Shown here: in pieces, positions 7,619 through 14,225 of the stretch
How positions within the stretch are numbered: the stretch's first letter is position 1
Layout: each line of letters opens with the position of its first letter
Source of the DNA: an uncultured Oscillospiraceae bacterium
GTDB taxonomy: Bacteria > Bacillota > Clostridia > Oscillospirales > Oscillospiraceae
DNA: 40,805 nt
Assembly: GCA_900763965.1 (NCBI GenBank)
Contig: CAAFMG010000065.1
Location: 1 to 40,805 of the forward strand
Reading direction: 5' to 3'
The notes under the pieces: generated by a model
Told to the model about the DNA's origin: nothing
The model's input: only the letters and a program-made list of their open reading frames with translations
The model's database searches: none
Program-made: the position numbers and the translations under genes

Positions 7619-7972
7619 ATGGTTCGACATGAAAACAACAACGGCAGCGTGAACGTCAGCACCGGCGTTTATACCGATATCGTTGGCACCGCTGCAACCA
7701 ACTGCTTTGGCGTGAAGGGCATGGCTGCCCGGGGTGTTACCGACGGTGTGTATCACCTGCTGCGTATGGAGTCCGTGGGCAAGGGCGTGAAGATCCAGTT
7801 CCACGAGGACAATACCATCTCCATTGATCTGCATATCATTGTGGACAACGGCGTGAATCTCACCGCCGTGGGTCAGTCCATTATTTCCGAGGTCAAGTAT
7901 GTGGTCACATCCACCACCGGCACCGAGGTTCGTGCGGTCAATGTTTATATTGATTCTATGGTGATTGACTAA
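7619..7972 (+). CDS. yloU: Asp23/Gls24 family protein (YloU-like)
   Basis: A 117-residue Asp23/Gls24 family protein. Family members are small cytoplasmic or membrane-associated proteins linked to envelope stress; the exact activity is unknown. The conserved features GVKGMAARGVTDG and the C-terminal VNVYIDSMV are visible. ATG 7619 follows TTGGAGG at proper spacing; an upstream TTG would overlap that site. The gene lies immediately before fakA, the same order as yloU-yloV in B. subtilis, which supports both calls. Confidence 0.88.
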   Translation: MVRHENNNGSVNVSTGVYTDIVGTAATNCFGVKGMAARGVTDGVYHLLRMESVGKGVKIQFHEDNTISIDLHIIVDNGVNLTAVGQSIISEVKYVVTSTTGTEVRAVNVYIDSMVID

Positions 7973-7987
7973 CGGAGGTAAACAGAA

Positions 7988-9619
7988 TTGAAGCAAATCA
8001 TTAACGGAGCCGATCTTCGCAGAATGGTCATCAGCGCCGCCGCTGCCATCGAGATCAACAAGCAGGCTCTGAACGACCTGAATGTGTTCCCGGTTCCTGA
8101 CGGCGATACCGGCACCAATATGTCCATGACCATCGGCGCAGCAGCTGCCGATCTGCGCAAGACCGAGGACCCCAACCTGGAGCAGGCAGCCAAGGTGGCA
8201 GCCTCCGCCATGCTGCGGGGCGCCCGGGGCAATTCCGGCGTGATCCTGTCCCTGCTGATGCGGGGCATTTCCAAGACCCTGAAGGGCGCTGAGGTTTCCG
8301 ACGGCGTTCTGTGGGCCCAGGCCCTCCAGGAGGGTGTGGACGCTGCCTACAAGGCGGTTATGAAGCCTGCCGAGGGCACCATCCTGACGGTGGCCCGTCT
8401 GGCTGCCGCCAAGGCCGCAGAGGCTGCCAAGGAGAACAACTTCATTGAGTTTGTTCACACGGCTGCCGTTGCCGAGGCAAAGATCGCTCTGGAAAACACC
8501 ATCAACCAGAACCCCGTGCTGAAGAAGGCCGGTGTTGTGGATGCCGGCGGCAAGGGCTGGCTGGTGGCACTGGAGGCCATGCTGTCCTCCCTGCAGGGCC
8601 AGGATGTGGAAGTCCCCGAGGGCTGCGATGCCGCGCAGGTGAAGGAATCTGCCAACTTTGACGATTTCAACACCGAGGATATCACCTTTGCCTACTGCAC
8701 CGAGTTCATCATCGACCGGGAGAACGACAAGGATCCCGAGCAGCTGCGTGCTTTCCTGTCCCAGCTGGGCGACAGCCTGGTGCTGGTGGACGACGATGAT
8801 ATTATCAAGGTTCATGTACACACCAACGATCCCGGCAAGGCCCTCAGCGAAGGCCTGACCTACGGCTCCTTTGTGACGGTGAAGGTGGAGAATATGCGCC
8901 TGCAGCACACCGAAAAGGTGATGAGCGAGCAGGAGCTGGATCCCCAGATCGCTGAGCCGGAAAAGCCTCTGGGCGTGGTTTCCGTCTGCGCCGGTGCCGG
9001 TCTGGCAGATGTGTTTACCAACCTGGGGGTGGATCAGATCATCTCCGGCGGCCAGACCATGAACCCCAGCACCCAGGACATTCTGGAGGCTGTGAACAAG
9101 GTCCCTGCCGAGACGGTTTTCGTTCTGCCCAACAACAAGAACATCATCATGGCTGCCGAGCAGGTCAATGACCTGACTCCCAAGAACGTGGTGGTTATTC
9201 CCAGCAAGACCGTTCCCCAGGGTGTCACTGCCATGCTGAGCTTCAACCCCGAAGGCAGCGTGGAGGAGAACACCGAGGCTCTGACCGAGGCTCTGGGCAG
9301 CGTGGACACCATGCAGATCACCTATGCCGCCCGGAACTCCGACTTTGACGGCTATGATATCCACGAGGGCGACTACCTGGCCCTGTACGGCAACCAGCTC
9401 TTTGGCACCAGCACCGATATCAAGGTGCTGCTCAGAGCCCTGGCCGAGAAGGTCCGTGACGACGGCAAGGAGTATGTCACCATCTACTACGGCGAGGATG
9501 TTAAGGAAAAGTACGCCCAGAAGACGGCAGACCTGTTTGCCGACATCTGCCCCAATGCAGATGTGAACCTGCTCAACGGTGGTCAGCCTGTTTACTACTA
9601 TCTGATCTCCGCTGAATAA
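7988..9619 (+). CDS. fakA: DAK2-domain fatty acid kinase subunit FakA / YloV
   Basis: A 543-residue protein with an N-terminal DAK2 nucleotide-binding domain (conserved NVFPVPDGDTGTNMS at residues 32-46 and LRGARGNSGVILS further on), a middle domain containing the metal-site-like VDDDDIIKVHVHTN segment, and a C-terminal domain. FakA phosphorylates fatty acids presented by a FakB binding protein so that exogenous fatty acids enter phospholipid synthesis. No fakB is in the window. Translation begins at TTG 7988: GGAGGT lies eight bases upstream and the protein then starts MKQIINGADLRRM as expected. It follows the Asp23 gene by 15 bases and ends at a GC-rich hairpin. Confidence 0.9.
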   Translation: MKQIINGADLRRMVISAAAAIEINKQALNDLNVFPVPDGDTGTNMSMTIGAAAADLRKTEDPNLEQAAKVAASAMLRGARGNSGVILSLLMRGISKTLKGAEVSDGVLWAQALQEGVDAAYKAVMKPAEGTILTVARLAAAKAAEAAKENNFIEFVHTAAVAEAKIALENTINQNPVLKKAGVVDAGGKGWLVALEAMLSSLQGQDVEVPEGCDAAQVKESANFDDFNTEDITFAYCTEFIIDRENDKDPEQLRAFLSQLGDSLVLVDDDDIIKVHVHTNDPGKALSEGLTYGSFVTVKVENMRLQHTEKVMSEQELDPQIAEPEKPLGVVSVCAGAGLADVFTNLGVDQIISGGQTMNPSTQDILEAVNKVPAETVFVLPNNKNIIMAAEQVNDLTPKNVVVIPSKTVPQGVTAMLSFNPEGSVEENTEALTEALGSVDTMQITYAARNSDFDGYDIHEGDYLALYGNQLFGTSTDIKVLLRALAEKVRDDGKEYVTIYYGEDVKEKYAQKTADLFADICPNADVNLLNGGQPVYYYLISAE

Positions 9620-9639
9620 TTTCCCGATCCCTGAAATTT

Positions 9640-9668
9640 CCGCCCGCTGCCTTTTGGACAGCGGGCGG
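9640..9668 (+). terminator. Terminator-like hairpin after fakA
   Basis: A perfect 10-bp stem CCGCCCGCTG / CAGCGGGCGG with a 9-base loop lies between fakA and the next gene. Only a weak T stretch follows, so termination may be partial. Confidence 0.55.
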
Positions 9669-9693
9669 GTTAATACCTGCACAGAGGTGACCC

Positions 9694-10554
9694 ATGCGAA
9701 AATTTTCCACGGACAACATCCCCAAGGGCGGCGCCATCGGCAAGACCTATGCCACGGTGATGCGCCTGCTGGATATGAATGTCTCGCTCCATGCGGCCAA
9801 TGCCTGCTACTTTATCGTGCTGGCACTGTTTCCGGCATTGATGCTGCTTTTGAGCCTGCTCCACTACACCCCGCTGGCGGTGGAGGGACTGGCGGATATG
9901 CTCTATGGCCTGCTGCCGGACAGTCTGGCGGAAAGCGGAGAAGAGCTGATTCTGGTGACCTATCACAACACCACCGGAGCGGTGATCGGAATCTCCATCA
10001 TCACGGCCCTGTGGTCAGCCGGAAGGGGCATCTACGGCATCCGCCGGGGTCTGAACGCCATCTATGGCTATCAGGAGAACCGGGGCTATTTCCATACCCG
10101 GGCCATCTGCACCGTGTATATGTTTGGCTTTCTGGTGGTGCTGATCCTGACACTGGCGCTGCATGTTTTCGGCAACACCCTTCTGCGGCTGCTCAATAGC
10201 TATGCCCCCCGGTCTGCCATGCTGTTTCAGCTGCTGGATTCCCGGTTCCTGGTGCTGCTGGTGGTTCAGACGGCCCTGTTCACGGCGATGTTCATGGCCC
10301 TGCCCAGCTGCCGCAACGGATTCTGGGAAAGCCTTCCGGGAGGACTGCTGGCGTCCTTCGGCTGGCTGGGTTTTTCCAAGCTGTATTCCATTTATATTGA
10401 CAACTTCGCCCATCTGAGCAACGTCTATGGCTCAGTGTACGCCGTGGCCCTGAGTATGCTGTGGCTGTACTGCTGTATGAGCATCGTGTTCTACGGCGGT
10501 GCCTTAAATGTGCTCCTGCGGGACAAAAAAGGGAAGAATGTGGCCGATTCGTAA
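9694..10554 (+). CDS. YihY/BrkB family inner membrane protein
   Basis: A 286-residue integral membrane protein with about six hydrophobic segments and the family features: an N-terminal amphipathic region, NACYFIVLALFPALMLLLSL, the WSAGRGIYGIRRGLNAIYG motif, and a C-terminal YGSVYAVALSMLWLYCCMSI segment. Members were once annotated as ribonuclease BN or virulence factor BrkB; the true function is unknown and probably transport-related. The ATG at 9694 follows an AGAGGTG site. An 11-bp perfect inverted repeat overlaps its stop codon. Confidence 0.88.
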   Translation: MRKFSTDNIPKGGAIGKTYATVMRLLDMNVSLHAANACYFIVLALFPALMLLLSLLHYTPLAVEGLADMLYGLLPDSLAESGEELILVTYHNTTGAVIGISIITALWSAGRGIYGIRRGLNAIYGYQENRGYFHTRAICTVYMFGFLVVLILTLALHVFGNTLLRLLNSYAPRSAMLFQLLDSRFLVLLVVQTALFTAMFMALPSCRNGFWESLPGGLLASFGWLGFSKLYSIYIDNFAHLSNVYGSVYAVALSMLWLYCCMSIVFYGGALNVLLRDKKGKNVADS

Positions 10555-10576
10555 ACTTTTCCCGGGTTTACGAATC
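10546..10576 (+). terminator. Hairpin overlapping the stop of the YihY gene
   Basis: GATTCGTAAAC (10546-10556) and GTTTACGAATC (10566-10576) form a perfect 11-bp stem with a 9-base loop, and the left arm includes the TAA stop. There is no clear T run, so termination is uncertain; it could also be a protein-binding palindrome for the next gene. Confidence 0.45.
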
Positions 10577-10621
10577 GTTCACAGTTATCTTTTAACATGA
10601 ATACAAAAAGGGGGAATGGGT

Positions 10622-11461
10622 ATGTTTGGCTATGTGAGCGCCAACTGGAAGGAGCTTAGCCGGGAGCAAAAGGAGCGCTACGGCAGCATTTACTGCGGTA
10701 TCTGCCGGGGGATCCGCCAGCGCAGCGGCAGTCTGGCACGGCTCACCCTGAGCTATGACATGGCCTTCCTCTCAGCACTGCTGATGAGCCTGTATGAGCC
10801 TCAGGAGTGCTCCGGGAAAAATGCCTGTCTGCTCCACCCCATCCGGCACAGACCCTGGGTGGACAACGAATACATCCGCTACGGTGCGGATATGAATGTG
10901 GTGCTGAGCTACTATAACGCCCTGGACGACTGGCAGGATGACGGCAATGCTGCTGCAAAGCTTCTGGCCGGGGCACTGGAAAAGCATCTTTCCCCTCTGG
11001 AGGAAGCCTACCCCCGGCAGTGCCGGGCGGTGAAGGACTGCATCGCCAGATTGTCGGCGCTGGAGAAGGAGAACTGCGGCAACCCGGATGAGCCTGCCGC
11101 CTGCTTCGGCACCCTGATGGGGGAGCTGCTGGTCTATCGGGAGGATCTGTGGGCCGATACCCTGCGGCAGATGGGCTGCGCCCTGGGGCGGTTCATCTAC
11201 CTGCTGGATGCGGCGGTGGACTACCCCAAGGATCTGAAAAAAGGAAAGTACAATCCCTACATCGCCATGGGCATGGAGAAGGATCCCCAGCGCTGGGAGG
11301 AATACCTGGTGCTGACCATGGGCCGGTGTACGGATTATTATGAGCGACTGCCTCTGGTGCAGGACAAGGATCTGCTGGATAACATCCTGTACAGCGGTGT
11401 CTGGGTCAACTACCGGGGAAAGAAGAAAGAGGAGGAACCAGATGATAGAAGATCCCTATAA
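10622..11461 (+). CDS. DUF5685 family protein
   Basis: A 279-residue soluble-looking protein of the DUF5685 family, function unknown. It opens MFGYVSANWKELS and has a conserved cysteine pair YCGICRGI (Cys25, Cys28) with further cysteines near residues 68 and 74 and in the middle, suggesting a metal or iron-sulfur site (inference). The LLDAAVDYPKDLKKGKYNPY segment is another family landmark. Two in-frame ATGs are six bases apart; 10622 is preferred because the AAGGGGG site is then about seven bases upstream rather than touching the codon. Its end overlaps the J-domain gene by 20 bases, indicating translational coupling and a shared role. Confidence 0.75.
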   Translation: MFGYVSANWKELSREQKERYGSIYCGICRGIRQRSGSLARLTLSYDMAFLSALLMSLYEPQECSGKNACLLHPIRHRPWVDNEYIRYGADMNVVLSYYNALDDWQDDGNAAAKLLAGALEKHLSPLEEAYPRQCRAVKDCIARLSALEKENCGNPDEPAACFGTLMGELLVYREDLWADTLRQMGCALGRFIYLLDAAVDYPKDLKKGKYNPYIAMGMEKDPQRWEEYLVLTMGRCTDYYERLPLVQDKDLLDNILYSGVWVNYRGKKKEEEPDDRRSL

Positions 11462-12080
11462 GGTGCTGGGGGTCAGCCCCGATGCCTCCGACGAGGAGAT
11501 CAAGCGGGCCTACCGGGCTCTGGCAAAAAAGTACCACCCCGATCTGAACCCGGGAGATCAGGAAGCAGCCCGGAAAATGCAGGAGGTCAATGCGGCCTAC
11601 GAGCAGATCAAAAACCCGGAGAAGGCCGCTCAGTCCGGTCAGAACCCCTATGGCGGCTACTATGATCCCTTCGGCGGCTATCGGCAGCAGACCGGCAGCC
11701 GCAGCGATGCCGAGGATCCCTATCTGCGTTCCGCCGCCCAGTACATCCAGTTTGGGCGCTATCAGGAGGCTCTGAACACCCTGGAAAACGCCGCCACACG
11801 GACAGCCCGCTGGTACTACCTCAGCGCACTGGCCAACGACGGCCTGGGCAATCAGGTGACGGCGCTGGAGCACATCCGCCGGGCCGTGAGCATGGAGCCG
11901 GACAATCCGGAGTATCTGTTTGCCCTGAGCCGGATGGAAAACGGCGGCAGAGCCTACCGCCAGCAGGCCGGAAACTTCCGGGGCTTCGCCATGGGCGGCG
12001 ATCCCTGCACAAACCTGTGCCTGTGCTATCTGATGAATATGCTGTGCTGCGGCGGCAGAGGGATGTTCTGCTGCTGTTAA
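11442..12080 (+). CDS. J-domain protein with TPR-like region and C-terminal cysteine cluster
   Basis: A 212-residue protein. Residues 1-60 form a J domain with the essential HPD motif (32-34) in AKKYHPDLNPG, which stimulates DnaK ATPase. A Gly/Tyr-rich linker follows, then a TPR-like helical repeat region (about 95-165: AAQYIQFGRYQEALNTL, ALEHIRRAVSMEPDNPEYL). The last 25 residues hold seven cysteines and end CCGGRGMFCCC. It lacks the zinc-finger and substrate-binding domains of true DnaJ, so it is a specialised co-chaperone. ATG 11442 follows GAGGAGG and lies within the end of the DUF5685 gene; longer frames are rejected. The cysteine tail may bind metal, be acylated, or anchor the protein (inference). 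Confidence 0.82.
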   Translation: MIEDPYKVLGVSPDASDEEIKRAYRALAKKYHPDLNPGDQEAARKMQEVNAAYEQIKNPEKAAQSGQNPYGGYYDPFGGYRQQTGSRSDAEDPYLRSAAQYIQFGRYQEALNTLENAATRTARWYYLSALANDGLGNQVTALEHIRRAVSMEPDNPEYLFALSRMENGGRAYRQQAGNFRGFAMGGDPCTNLCLCYLMNMLCCGGRGMFCCC

Positions 12081-12107
12081 GCAACATGGCTTTTGCCTGC
12101 CAACAAA

Positions 12108-12145
12108 CAACGCTCCGGGTGTTTTTCGCCTGGAGCGTTTGCATT
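12108..12145 (+). terminator. Intrinsic terminator after the J-domain gene
   Basis: AACGCTCC pairs with GGAGCGTT with additional pairs inside, followed by a modest T-rich stretch. Confidence 0.75.
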
Positions 12146-12147
12146 TC

Positions 12148-12176
12148 TTGACAGGTTTCTGGGGGTGTGCTAGAAT
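12148..12176 (+). promoter_or_regulatory. Sigma-A promoter of the cobalamin riboswitch operon
   Basis: Consensus TTGACA at 12148-12153 and TAGAAT at 12171-12176, spacer 17 bp. Transcription would start just before the riboswitch aptamer. Confidence 0.85.
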
Positions 12177-12195
12177 ACAGGGGACAACTGAATTT

Positions 12196-12395
12196 TCTTC
12201 GTTTCGTGGCGCTTCCGGCGGCTGGCCGGCTGCGCTGAAAAGAGAACCGGGTGAGAATCCCGGGCGGTACCGCCGCTGTATGTGCCGACGGAAATTCCTT
12301 TTGGCGAAAGCCGGTCACTGGGACAGCCCGGGAAGGCAGGAATTTTTGGGGAAGCAGTCTCCCTGGGCATAAGTCAGAAGACCTGCGAAACGGAA
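12196..12395 (+). promoter_or_regulatory. Cobalamin riboswitch
   Basis: The aptamer core is readable: GAAAAGAGAACCGGGTGAGA, then ATCC, CGGT and CCGCCGCTGTA, a middle domain with GGGAAGG, and the terminal B12 box AAGTCAGAAGACCTGC (12371-12386). These match the adenosyl/aquocobalamin riboswitch class. A strong GC-rich hairpin follows before the first gene and is the probable expression platform. It should lower expression of the DUF4430 and ECF S-component genes when cobamide is abundant. Confidence 0.93.
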
Positions 12396-12447
12396 GTATC
12401 TGCACGCTGCGTTTTACGGTGTGCGGTTTTCTTTGTCGCGGAAAAAC

Positions 12448-12478
12448 GGCCGCGGCGTCTTTGCCGGACGCCGCGGCC
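12448..12478 (+). terminator. Expression-platform hairpin of the cobalamin riboswitch
   Basis: A perfect 12-bp stem GGCCGCGGCGTC / GACGCCGCGGCC with a 7-base loop sits between the aptamer and the ribosome binding site. The following sequence CTATTTTATA is a poor T run, so the switch may act by termination or by controlling access to the nearby AGGAGG. Confidence 0.65.
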
Positions 12479-12501
12479 TGCTATTTTATAGGAGGTTATT
12501 T

Positions 12502-12894
12502 ATGAAAAACAAAAAGCTTTGGCTGGGCCTGGTGGCCCTGATCGCCGCAGTGGCAGTGCTCTTTGGCGTGTACATGGCTGCAAAGCCTGAAACCACCCAG
12601 GGCAGCAAGACCATTACCGTCAGCGTGACCCACAAGGACGGCTCCGAGAAGGATTTTACCTATCACACCGATGAAGAATACCTGGGACCCTGCCTGCTGG
12701 CGGAGGGACTGGTAGAGGGAGAGAACGGTTCCTTCGGCCTGATGATCACCACCGTGGACGGCGAGACTGCCGACTGGAATGCGGATCAGAGCTACTGGGC
12801 ACTGTACATCGGTCAGGAGTATGCCTCCACCGGTGCGGACACCACCCCGGTCAATGACGGTGATTCCTTCGGCCTGGTGTACACCATTGGCTAA
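12502..12894 (+). CDS. DUF4430 domain protein, probable surface cobamide-binding protein
   Basis: A 130-residue protein with an N-terminal membrane anchor or uncleaved signal (about residues 5-27, no lipobox cysteine) and a DUF4430 domain (about 35-130) showing CLLAEGLVEGENGSFGLMI and the tryptophan/tyrosine-rich WNADQSYWALYIG core. DUF4430 is related to the C-terminal beta-domain of transcobalamin and intrinsic factor (family knowledge). Being the first gene behind a cobalamin riboswitch and directly before an ECF S component, it most likely captures cobamides or precursors outside the membrane and delivers them to the transporter (inference). ATG 12502 follows AGGAGG. The next gene overlaps its end. 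Confidence 0.8.
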   Translation: MKNKKLWLGLVALIAAVAVLFGVYMAAKPETTQGSKTITVSVTHKDGSEKDFTYHTDEEYLGPCLLAEGLVEGENGSFGLMITTVDGETADWNADQSYWALYIGQEYASTGADTTPVNDGDSFGLVYTIG

Positions 12895-13390
12895 CCGGCT
12901 GAAGATCCGGGAGATCACCCTGTTTGCCATGCTGGGCGCCATGACCTTTGCGGCCAAGTACGCCATGAGCGGCCTGCCCAATATTGAGCCGGTGAGCCTG
13001 ATGGTCATGGTATTTGCCTGTGTCTTTGGAAAAAAGTCCGCCTATCCCATCGGCGTGTATGTGATGATGGAATTTCTGTTCTATGGACTGGGATTCTGGA
13101 ATTTCATCTATCTGTACATCTGGGCCATTCTGGCGGCGGCGGCCTATCCGCTGCGCGGCATGGAGAACCGGCTGGGCTGGGCCCTGCTCTCCGGCACCTT
13201 TGGACTGCTCTTTGGTGCCCTGTGCGCGCCGGTGGATCTGGTGGTGGGAGGGCCTGCACTGGCATTTTCCCGCTGGGTCTCCGGGATCCCCTTCGACATT
13301 GCCCACTGCATCGGAAACTTCGTCATTGCTCTTGTGCTGTTCCCACCGGTGCGGAGCCTGACGGAAAAGCTCAGCAAACAGATCCTTTGA
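12887..13390 (+). CDS. ECF transporter S component (probably cobamide-specific)
   Basis: A membrane protein of about 167 residues with five to six hydrophobic segments and the S-component pattern of an N-terminal KIREITLFAMLGAMTFAAK helix followed by GLPNIEPVSLMVM. S components bind the substrate for group II ECF transporters; the shared ATPases and T component are encoded elsewhere. The start is uncertain: TTG 12887 is proposed because it retains the conserved NRLKIREI opening and overlaps the upstream stop, favouring translational coupling; ATG 12929 would cut into the first helix. Control by the upstream riboswitch points to cobalamin or a precursor as substrate. Confidence 0.82.
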   Translation: MANRLKIREITLFAMLGAMTFAAKYAMSGLPNIEPVSLMVMVFACVFGKKSAYPIGVYVMMEFLFYGLGFWNFIYLYIWAILAAAAYPLRGMENRLGWALLSGTFGLLFGALCAPVDLVVGGPALAFSRWVSGIPFDIAHCIGNFVIALVLFPPVRSLTEKLSKQIL

Positions 13391-13412
13391 TCCCATTTTC
13401 AAAATTGCAAAA

Positions 13413-13450
13413 ACCCGGCGCACTGCGAAAAAATGCAGTGCGCCGGGTTT
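13413..13450. terminator. Bidirectional terminator between the ECF gene and rqcP
   Basis: A long perfect stem ACCCGGCGCACTGC / GCAGTGCGCCGGGT with an 8-base A-rich loop lies between convergent genes. On the minus strand it is followed by TTTTTG and on the plus strand by TTTCAT, so it works best for the HU-rqcP transcript and can serve both. Confidence 0.9.
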
Positions 13451-13467
13451 CATACATCGGGGTTGCC

Positions 13468-13707
13468 TTACAATTCCTTGTACATTGCGGCGGCATCGTC
13501 CTTGCGGACGGTCTCGGCCACCTGCAATACCTCCACGGCAACGGTGCGGCTGCCCATGGAGATCTCGATCTTATCGCCGGTTTTGACATCATAGCTGGCC
13601 TTTACCACCCGGCCGTTGACCTGGATGCGGCCATTGTCGCAGGCTTCATTGGCAACGGTGCGCCGCTTGATGAGCCGGGAGACCTTCAAATACTTATCCA
13701 GCCGCAT
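13468..13707 (-). CDS. rqcP: S4-domain RNA-binding protein RqcP (YabO-like)
   Basis: A 79-residue protein consisting of an S4 RNA-binding domain, beginning MRLDKYLKVSRLIKRRTVAN and containing GRIQVNGRVVKASYDVKTGD. It matches RqcP/YabO, which binds 50S-peptidyl-tRNA complexes and helps RqcH add C-terminal alanine tails in ribosome quality control. Length is typical. It starts three bases after the HU gene stop, so the two are co-translated. No separate strong ribosome binding site is present. rqcH is not in the window. Confidence 0.9.
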   Translation of the reverse strand: MRLDKYLKVSRLIKRRTVANEACDNGRIQVNGRVVKASYDVKTGDKIEISMGSRTVAVEVLQVAETVRKDDAAAMYKEL

Positions 13708-13710
13708 AGC

Positions 13711-13986
13711 TTACTTGGAAATGGTGTCCCGCAGGGCCTTGCTGGCCTTGAAGGTGGGCACACGGGTGGCGGGAATGACCATGGATTCCTTGGTGCGGGG
13801 GTTGCGGCCCACACGGGCTTCCCGGGTCTTGGTCTCAAAGGTGCCGAAGCCGGACAGCTGAACCTTGTCGCCGTTGGCAAGGCTGGCCGTGATGGCATCA
13901 ATGGCGGCGTTCAGCAGACGCTCAGCATCCTTTTTCGGCACACCGGCGCTCTCTGCGGCAGCGGCGATGAGTTCTGTTTTATTCAT
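13711..13986 (-). CDS. hup: HU family DNA-binding protein
   Basis: A 91-residue histone-like protein with all HU landmarks: MNKTELIAAAAESAG at the start, the helix-dimerisation region, the LSGFGTFETKTREARVGRNP segment leading into the DNA-binding arm, and the C-terminal FKASKALRDTI. HU bends and compacts DNA as a dimer. ATG 13986 follows AGAGGAA. Its promoter (14187-14215) lies on the far side of a 165-bp repeat element, so the mRNA carries the element in its leader. It forms a two-gene unit with rqcP, ended by a strong terminator. Confidence 0.95.
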   Translation of the reverse strand: MNKTELIAAAAESAGVPKKDAERLLNAAIDAITASLANGDKVQLSGFGTFETKTREARVGRNPRTKESMVIPATRVPTFKASKALRDTISK

Positions 13987-14016
13987 GTGATTGGTTCCTC
14001 TTTTCTTAGGGCAAAG

Positions 14017-14181
14017 TAGGGTCTATCTGAAAACCGGAAATATGACCAACAGCGAGAGATTTTTCGTCTGATGAAGCCATTTTTTCGCAGGAATACTTTG
14101 TGTATTGCAAGGAAAAATGGCGCACAGCAGACGGAAAAGACCCGCTGCTTGGGCGTGTTGACGGTTTTCAGATAGACCCTA
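14017..14181. repeat. Family-B MITE-like element, copy 1 (165 bp)
   Basis: A non-coding element with perfect 20-bp terminal inverted repeats, TAGGGTCTATCTGAAAACCG and its complement. An equally long, nearly identical copy closes the window at 40640-40804. The outermost TA at each end could be the target-site duplication, as in IS630/Tc1-type MITEs. Almost the whole length can fold: inner arms GCCATTTTT / AAAAATGGC, CGTCTG / CAGACG and AATAC / GTATT pair. It is inserted between the HU promoter and the HU gene. No coding capacity. Confidence 0.9.
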
Positions 14182-14186
14182 ATACT

Positions 14187-14215
14187 AGATTAACATAATA
14201 TTCCGAAAATTGCAA
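14187..14215 (-). promoter_or_regulatory. Promoter of the HU-rqcP operon, upstream of the repeat element
   Basis: On the minus strand TTGCAA (14215-14210) and TAATCT (14192-14187) are 17 bp apart, with a TG extension before the -10. It abuts the outer end of the family-B element, so the HU transcript begins inside or next to the element and carries it in a leader of about 190 nt. Confidence 0.65.
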
Positions 14216-14225
14216 GGAGAAAAAC

